NCBI GenBank assembly: GCA_027012915.1
Contig: JALUYN010000525.1
Span: forward strand, 1-9,274
DNA: 9,274 nt
Direction: 5' to 3'
From: Cellvibrionaceae bacterium
GTDB taxonomy: Bacteria; Pseudomonadota; Gammaproteobacteria; Pseudomonadales; Cellvibrionaceae
The notes below the pieces were generated by a model. It was not told where the DNA came from. It was given only the letters and a program-made list of their open reading frames with translations, and did not search any database. Both the position numbers and the translations under genes were made by a program. Shown here piece by piece: positions 6,191 to 9,274 of this stretch. Position 1 is the first letter of the stretch, and each line of letters opens with the position of its first letter.

Positions 6191-6482
6191 TCACTCTGCG
6201 AGAGATTATTGCGCTCATTTTTTCGGCGCGGCACTAGCATTGGCGGTCGAGTTTTTTTTAGAAGGCCTGATATGGATCTATCTGGTCGGGGCAGCATTCT
6301 GCTTTGCCCTTGCCTATTGGTGCTGGCCCAGCAAGAAACGCGGACAGCGGGATCAGGACAACTGGATCCTCGACCTACTGGAAGTCGTCATTGAGTTTCC
6401 GGTTGAAGCCATTGTCTGGTGCTTTCGGATTTTGGGGCGAACACTGCGCGGCAAAGATGTCGGTTTGGATCTGGACCTTTAA
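6187..6482 (+). pseudogene. Small membrane protein gene with an apparent frameshift
   Basis: A GTG at 6187 overlaps the preceding stop by four bases (GTGA), but that frame stops at TAG 6235-6237 after 16 codons. The remaining frame, open from 6240 to 6482 (80 codons), starts only at a TTG with no ribosome-binding site. Adding one T to the T6 run at 6218-6223 joins both into a continuous 98-aa protein. It would have an N-terminal helix (ITLREIIALIFFGAALALA), a second hydrophobic segment (LIWIYLVGAAFCFALAYWCW), a basic patch SKKRGQR, an amphipathic helix (LLEVVIEFPVEAIVWCF) and a short acidic tail ending DLDL. This is best read as a two-helix inner-membrane protein of unknown function, disrupted by a real one-base deletion or a sequence error. 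A programmed shift is less likely, because no canonical slippery heptamer fits the zero frame. Confidence 0.65.
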
Positions 6483-6496
6483 CACTTTAGAAAATT

Positions 6497-6546
6497 CAGC
6501 GGCAGAGAGTATCCCACCCTCAGGGGTCGATATCGAACTGCCGCTG
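6497..6546. terminator. Long interrupted hairpin between convergent genes
   Basis: Outer arms CAGCGGCAG (6497-6505) and CTGCCGCTG (6538-6546) are perfect complements. Inside them TATC (6510-6513) pairs with GATA (6529-6532), and ACCC (6516-6519) pairs with GGGT (6524-6527) around a TCAG loop. The whole lies in the 71-base gap between two convergent stop codons. It has no T-run, so it may end transcription poorly on its own or protect mRNA 3' ends; a bidirectional terminator is the likeliest role. Confidence 0.5.
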
Positions 6547-6553
6547 TCATACG

Positions 6554-7096
6554 CTACTTAATGTACTTGGCAAAAGCTGCATCCACTGGCGTATCAGCCA
6601 CGTGATTGGTGTAGTTACTCACAACTTTCTGCGCTACTCCCAGGATAATTTCCAGCAGTTGTTGTTGACCATAACCAGCCTCATAAAATGCTGACAGCGC
6701 TTTGTCGTTTACATGGCCTCGGTCACGCACGACGCTGAGCACCACATCCTGTAGCGCTTGCAACTTTGGAGAAGGCAGTGGCTGACGATTGTTCAACGCA
6801 TCGATCAGCTCAGCATCCACATTCATGGAATGAGCAATGCCGGTGTGCGCTGGTACACAGTAGTGACAACCATGCTCGACGTTGATGGATTGCCAGACCA
6901 CAGTAAGCTCATCGGCGTTAAATGAAGTCTTCTGAAATAGATCATGCAAGTGTTGGTATGCTTCCAGCAATTGCGGCGCTTCAGCCATAACCCCATGTAG
7001 ATTGGGTATCATGCCGAATGTCTTCACTGAATTTTCCAGCAGGGACTGACTTCCAGCTGGAGCAGTATTTTTGTCGTGTATAGTAAATTGAGTCAT
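6554..7096 (-). CDS. Carboxymuconolactone decarboxylase/AhpD-like alkylhydroperoxidase family protein
   Basis: This is a 180-aa cytoplasmic protein of the CMD/AhpD fold. The redox motif is intact: C77-HY-C80-VPA-H84 (CxxCxxxH), preceded by E63 and E74 as candidate proton-relay acids. FGMIPNLHGVMAEAPQLLEAY (27-47) is the typical N-terminal block of peroxidase-related CMD proteins. Such proteins reduce peroxides through the cysteine pair; the physiological reductant here is unknown. AGGAG at about 7103-7107 on the complement precedes the ATG. The gene lies 119 bases downstream of an AraC-family regulator on the same strand, which suggests inducible control by that regulator, perhaps by an electrophile or oxidant. 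It converges on the membrane-protein gene. Family is secure; the substrate is not. Confidence 0.9.
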   Translation of the reverse strand: MTQFTIHDKNTAPAGSQSLLENSVKTFGMIPNLHGVMAEAPQLLEAYQHLHDLFQKTSFNADELTVVWQSINVEHGCHYCVPAHTGIAHSMNVDAELIDALNNRQPLPSPKLQALQDVVLSVVRDRGHVNDKALSAFYEAGYGQQQLLEIILGVAQKVVSNYTNHVADTPVDAAFAKYIK

Positions 7097-7118
7097 CGTA
7101 ATTCTCCTGTTAGTTTAA

Positions 7119-7186
7119 CGGGCCAAGCATAGAGCCCGGCAGTTGTCTCGACAGGAGTGATACTATCCAACGCCGAATTTATCGGC
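7119..7186 (-). promoter_or_regulatory. Inverted repeats upstream of the AhpD-like gene
   Basis: The 119-base gap between the regulator and the AhpD-like gene contains two short inverted repeats: CGGGC at 7119-7123 with GCCCG at 7134-7138, and GCCGA at 7172-7176 with TCGGC at 7182-7186. The first would form a small hairpin about 12 bases before the ribosome-binding site on the minus strand. The second could be an operator or a weak terminator for the AraC gene. No good -35/-10 pair was recognised. Confidence 0.3.
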
Positions 7187-7215
7187 TCACCAGTTTGGCT
7201 CAGGTATTACGCAAT

Positions 7216-8073
7216 TCAGCTCAAACGATACTCACTGGGAGACAACCCCGCGTGAGACTTAAAAACACGATTAAATGTAGAGACAGAATCAAAACCCGTG
7301 TCGTAAGCAATTTCTGAAACACGTGCGTCTGAAGACCTCAACAAACCTTTGGCACGCTCCAACTTGAGCCTGGTGATATATTTCTTGGGACTCTCATTGT
7401 ATGTTTCTGTGAATTTTCGCTTGAACGTGGAAAGACTCATATTGCATAGCTTTGCCAGTTCCTCGAGACTTAAATCAGCGTACAGGTTATTTTGGATAAC
7501 CTCTTCGAAACGCGCAAACTGTGGTTTGAACATGGAAGCCAGAAAATCGAGCTCCGACGGTGCTTCGACTTTTTTCGATATAAGAATAACGAACTCTCGC
7601 AACTTGCTTTCTACCAGCAAATCGTCCACCAGTTCCGGAGCATCCAGTAGTATATTGATACTGTCGCGGAAGTGCTCCAGCAATCGATCAATTTGAACCC
7701 GCTTCATATTGTAAGGCACAGTATGGCTTGACCTGGTCAAGTCGAATTGAAACAGGCTTTGAAGAACTTCGGGATAGAGAAAGATTCCAATAGCCTCACC
7801 GCCCGGTTCGCACGGCCTGGGATAAACCTTACTCTCGTAGAAATAGTTGGTGCACTTGGCCAAGACGCCTGTATCGGCATCAATATCAAACGTTCCTGCC
7901 TGATCACGAATACGATATTCTCCGCGGCTATAGAAAGCGAAACAGGCTTCATTCTTGTAATAGTTGCGCACCATGCGCTTAAAACTGCCCATGGGTAGCT
8001 TCTTGAACACCACATGCCCTTTATAGGTAATGGTTTTGGCCTGTTCTTCCAGCTCGCCTTCCATAACACTCAT
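7216..8073 (-). CDS. AraC-family transcriptional regulator
   Basis: This 285-aa regulator has an N-terminal effector/dimerisation domain (about 1-165, cupin-like, with few recognisable motifs) and a C-terminal AraC DNA-binding domain (about 190-285). The first helix-turn-helix is around 201-222 (LSLEELAKLCNMSLSTFKRK). The second is at about 250-272, followed by the family signature ending FKSHAGLSPSEYR. The domain pairing resembles ExsA-type activators. The ATG at 8073 is preferred over a TTG at 8091, which has no ribosome-binding site; an ATG at 8064, with GGGATGAG just upstream, is a real alternative that would shorten the protein by three residues. The effector is unknown. It lies upstream of the AhpD-like gene on the same strand and is divergent from the acetyltransferase gene, so either may be its target. 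Confidence 0.9.
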   Translation of the reverse strand: MSVMEGELEEQAKTITYKGHVVFKKLPMGSFKRMVRNYYKNEACFAFYSRGEYRIRDQAGTFDIDADTGVLAKCTNYFYESKVYPRPCEPGGEAIGIFLYPEVLQSLFQFDLTRSSHTVPYNMKRVQIDRLLEHFRDSINILLDAPELVDDLLVESKLREFVILISKKVEAPSELDFLASMFKPQFARFEEVIQNNLYADLSLEELAKLCNMSLSTFKRKFTETYNESPKKYITRLKLERAKGLLRSSDARVSEIAYDTGFDSVSTFNRVFKSHAGLSPSEYRLS

Positions 8074-8157
8074 CCCGTATCGAAACCGCAATTAAGACCA
8101 CTATTCGCAGCGGAAATTCAACGCAGGTGAGAAAACGCACCGAACCCTCGGAATGAA

Positions 8158-8189
8158 ATCTATAATATGGCAGCACAACAGATATAGAT
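8158..8189 (+). promoter_or_regulatory. Candidate promoter and operator of the acetyltransferase gene
   Basis: A perfect -10-like TATAAT is at 8161-8166, 50 bases before the acetyltransferase ATG; no good -35 is at the expected distance, so it may need an activator. It overlaps the left arm of a 7-bp inverted repeat, ATCTATA (8158-8164) and TATAGAT (8183-8189), 18 bases apart. The site lies in the 143-base gap shared with the divergent AraC gene and may be a regulator site, which is inferred. Confidence 0.35.
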
Positions 8190-8216
8190 ATTTGGGGTCA
8201 TAGCCAGGAGTTTAAT

Positions 8217-8741
8217 ATGCATATAGAGGAATCAGGCAATAATCAGACTGAAGATATCTTGCGATTGCATAGCGACGCCTTCGGCCCATCCGAGGGCCCG
8301 GCTATCGCCCAACTGGTGAAAGATCTGCTGGCCGCTACCGACGCCCGGCCACATTTGTCACTGATTGCCGTGGACGGAGGTAGATGCGTGGGCCATATTC
8401 TGTTCACGCCAGTGACAATAGAGCAGAATTCCAACACCCGGGTATTTATCTTATGCCCGCTGGCAGTGGCACCGGCGCATCATTCCACAGGCATAGGCAC
8501 AACTCTTATCCAAAGAGGCCTGGAAATACTCAAGGACAGAGGGGCTCAAGTCATTCTGGTTCTTGGTGATCCAAACTACTATTCACGCGCGGGTTTTCAT
8601 ACCGAACACAAAGTCACAGCTCCCTACCCGCTGCCCTACCCTGAAGCTTGGATGGCCCAGGCCCTGCAGGGCGCTGCACTCGAGAATCTCAGGGGCACTG
8701 CGCGTTGTGCAACACCATTACAGGATCCCAAACACTGGTAG
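8217..8741 (+). CDS. GNAT-family N-acetyltransferase (YhbS-like)
   Basis: The product is a 174-aa single-domain acetyltransferase that should move an acetyl group from acetyl-CoA to an unidentified amine. The acetyl-CoA pyrophosphate loop is APAHHSTGIGTTL (85-97), with strand LCPLAV just before it. GDPNYYSRAGF (117-127) and PYPLPYPEAWMA (136-147) are the YhbS-group hallmarks. The first residue of the usual Q/RxxGxG loop is replaced by histidine, which is tolerated in this group. CAGGAG at 8205-8210 precedes the ATG by six bases. It is transcribed away from the AraC gene and ends 18 bases before the convergent HAD gene. The substrate is unknown; the YhbS group includes tRNA- and small-molecule-associated proteins, so no function should be inferred from the name. 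Confidence 0.9.
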   Translation: MHIEESGNNQTEDILRLHSDAFGPSEGPAIAQLVKDLLAATDARPHLSLIAVDGGRCVGHILFTPVTIEQNSNTRVFILCPLAVAPAHHSTGIGTTLIQRGLEILKDRGAQVILVLGDPNYYSRAGFHTEHKVTAPYPLPYPEAWMAQALQGAALENLRGTARCATPLQDPKHW

Positions 8742-8760
8742 CTTTTTTTACGTAGTGTTT
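8730..8760. terminator. Possible bidirectional terminator between convergent genes
   Basis: AAACACT (8730-8736) and AGTGTTT (8754-8760) are complementary around a 17-base loop that contains a T7 run (8743-8749). It spans the stop of the acetyltransferase and reaches the stop of the HAD gene. The arms are A/T-rich and the T-run is inside the loop rather than after the stem, so the termination call is weak. Confidence 0.35.
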
Positions 8761-9274
8761 TATATCGCTGACTGCAGTTCTTGCAGATTGCCTACCACAA
8801 CGGTTGGTTGAATATCCCAAGGGTCAAACACCGCCTCGGGCGATCTCTTGACCCAAGCTGCCCGCATGCCCGCCGAAATGGAACCAATAACATCAAACGG
8901 ATTGCTGGATACCAGCCAAGCTTTGCTGGCGGGACTTTTTGCTTGTCTGAGGAAATGGGCATAGACAGCAGGATTGGGTTTGAAACTCTTTAGGTCGTCG
9001 CAACTGACCACTGCTTCAAAATAACGTCGAATGCCAGCGTGTTGTAGTAATCCCTCGACGGCATCCGCGCTGCCGTTGGAAAAAGCAAACAACCGATGTC
9101 CCGCAGCGCTCAAATTTGATAAGCCTTGTGCCACATCTTCAAACGCCGGCAGGCTGCCGTAGCTCTGCAGCAACTCCTGTTTTTCTGCCTCCGATACTTC
9201 AGCGCCATAAAAGGCACAGGTGTAATCCAAGGCCTGACGAGTGCACACAGCAAAGCTCTGGTAGTTCTGCATGA
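8760..9274 (-). CDS. Haloacid dehalogenase type II-like HAD hydrolase, N-terminus outside the window
   Basis: The visible 171 codons are the C-terminal part of an L-2-haloacid dehalogenase-like HAD protein (family length about 220-240), which would hydrolyse 2-haloacids or related carboxylates. Counting from the ATG at 9272, SNG is at 65-67, FKPNPAVY at 97-104 supplies the lysine and tyrosine (K98, Y104), and VSSNPFDVIG at 121-130 supplies S122/S123, N124 and D127. The block QNYQSFAVCTRQALDYTC matches the region after the family's catalytic arginine. The motif I aspartate nucleophile, the arginine and about 50 residues lie beyond the window, so the ATG at 9272 is probably an internal methionine. 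The gene converges on the acetyltransferase. The halogen substrate is unproven; many relatives act on other acids. Confidence 0.85.
   Translation of the reverse strand, partial: MQNYQSFAVCTRQALDYTCAFYGAEVSEAEKQELLQSYGSLPAFEDVAQGLSNLSAAGHRLFAFSNGSADAVEGLLQHAGIRRYFEAVVSCDDLKSFKPNPAVYAHFLRQAKSPASKAWLVSSNPFDVIGSISAGMRAAWVKRSPEAVFDPWDIQPTVVVGNLQELQSAI

Noticed and set aside
6217..6224. Programmed -1 frameshift at the T6 run
   Set aside because: In the zero frame the codons are ATT TTT TCG, so the tandem slip X-XXY-YYZ does not pair well in both sites, and no stem-loop follows at the usual distance. A deletion or sequence error is simpler.
7349..7998. Plus-strand open frames opposite the AraC-family gene
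   Set aside because: Serine/arginine-rich shadow frames without domains, antisense to a well-supported gene.
8074..8091. Upstream TTG start for the AraC-family gene
   Set aside because: No ribosome-binding site and two closer ATG codons; the six added residues match nothing known in the family.
8661..8672. 12-bp palindrome GCCCTGCAGGGC inside the acetyltransferase gene
   Set aside because: It is G/C-rich coding sequence for an ordinary QALQGA stretch, far from any start, and is plausible by chance.
1..9274. CRISPR array, tRNA, insertion sequence or toxin-antitoxin pair
   Set aside because: No regularly spaced repeats, cloverleaf, transposase motif or terminal repeats were seen. The 59-aa and membrane-protein pair lacks toxin or antitoxin signatures.

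Overview
The window looks like chromosomal DNA of a free-living, probably marine or aquatic gammaproteobacterium. The RimK protein is very close to the enterobacterial/pseudomonad type. The MscS, DUF1003 and RimB-like (DUF785) proteins are of kinds common in Alteromonadales, Cellvibrionales and Pseudomonadales. Shine-Dalgarno spacing and tight gene packing are typical of Proteobacteria. I cannot name a genus. No rRNA, tRNA, insertion sequence, CRISPR array or phage gene was seen.

Region 1 (1-4321, + strand) is a probable operon of six genes. They are rimK (ribosomal protein S6 glutamate ligase), an M14-type succinylglutamate desuccinylase/aspartoacylase-like zinc enzyme overlapping rimK by one base, a minimal MscS channel, a RimB-like DUF785 protease overlapping mscS, a DUF1003 two-helix membrane protein, and a response regulator with a C-terminal PilZ-like domain. 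Together they suggest a module that adds and may trim glutamate tails, combined with membrane-stress proteins and a possible c-di-GMP input. The start of mscS contains a perfect 15-bp inverted repeat with a 3-nt loop. The section from mscS to the PilZ gene looks more A/T-rich than the flanks.

Region 2 (4322-6482, + strand) has a 253-base regulatory gap containing a 12-bp palindrome and a candidate promoter. It is followed by an exported RNase Z/arylsulfatase-like metallo-beta-lactamase-fold hydrolase, an ABM-family monooxygenase, a 59-aa protein of unknown function, and a small membrane protein whose reading frame appears broken at a run of six T.

Region 3 (6483-8091, mainly - strand) has a long interrupted hairpin between convergent genes. 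Next come an AhpD/carboxymuconolactone-decarboxylase-like protein with an intact CxxCxxxH motif and an AraC-family regulator just upstream of it, likely its controller.

Region 4 (8092-9274) has a YhbS-type GNAT acetyltransferase divergent from the AraC gene. It converges on a type II haloacid dehalogenase-like HAD hydrolase whose N-terminus lies beyond the window.
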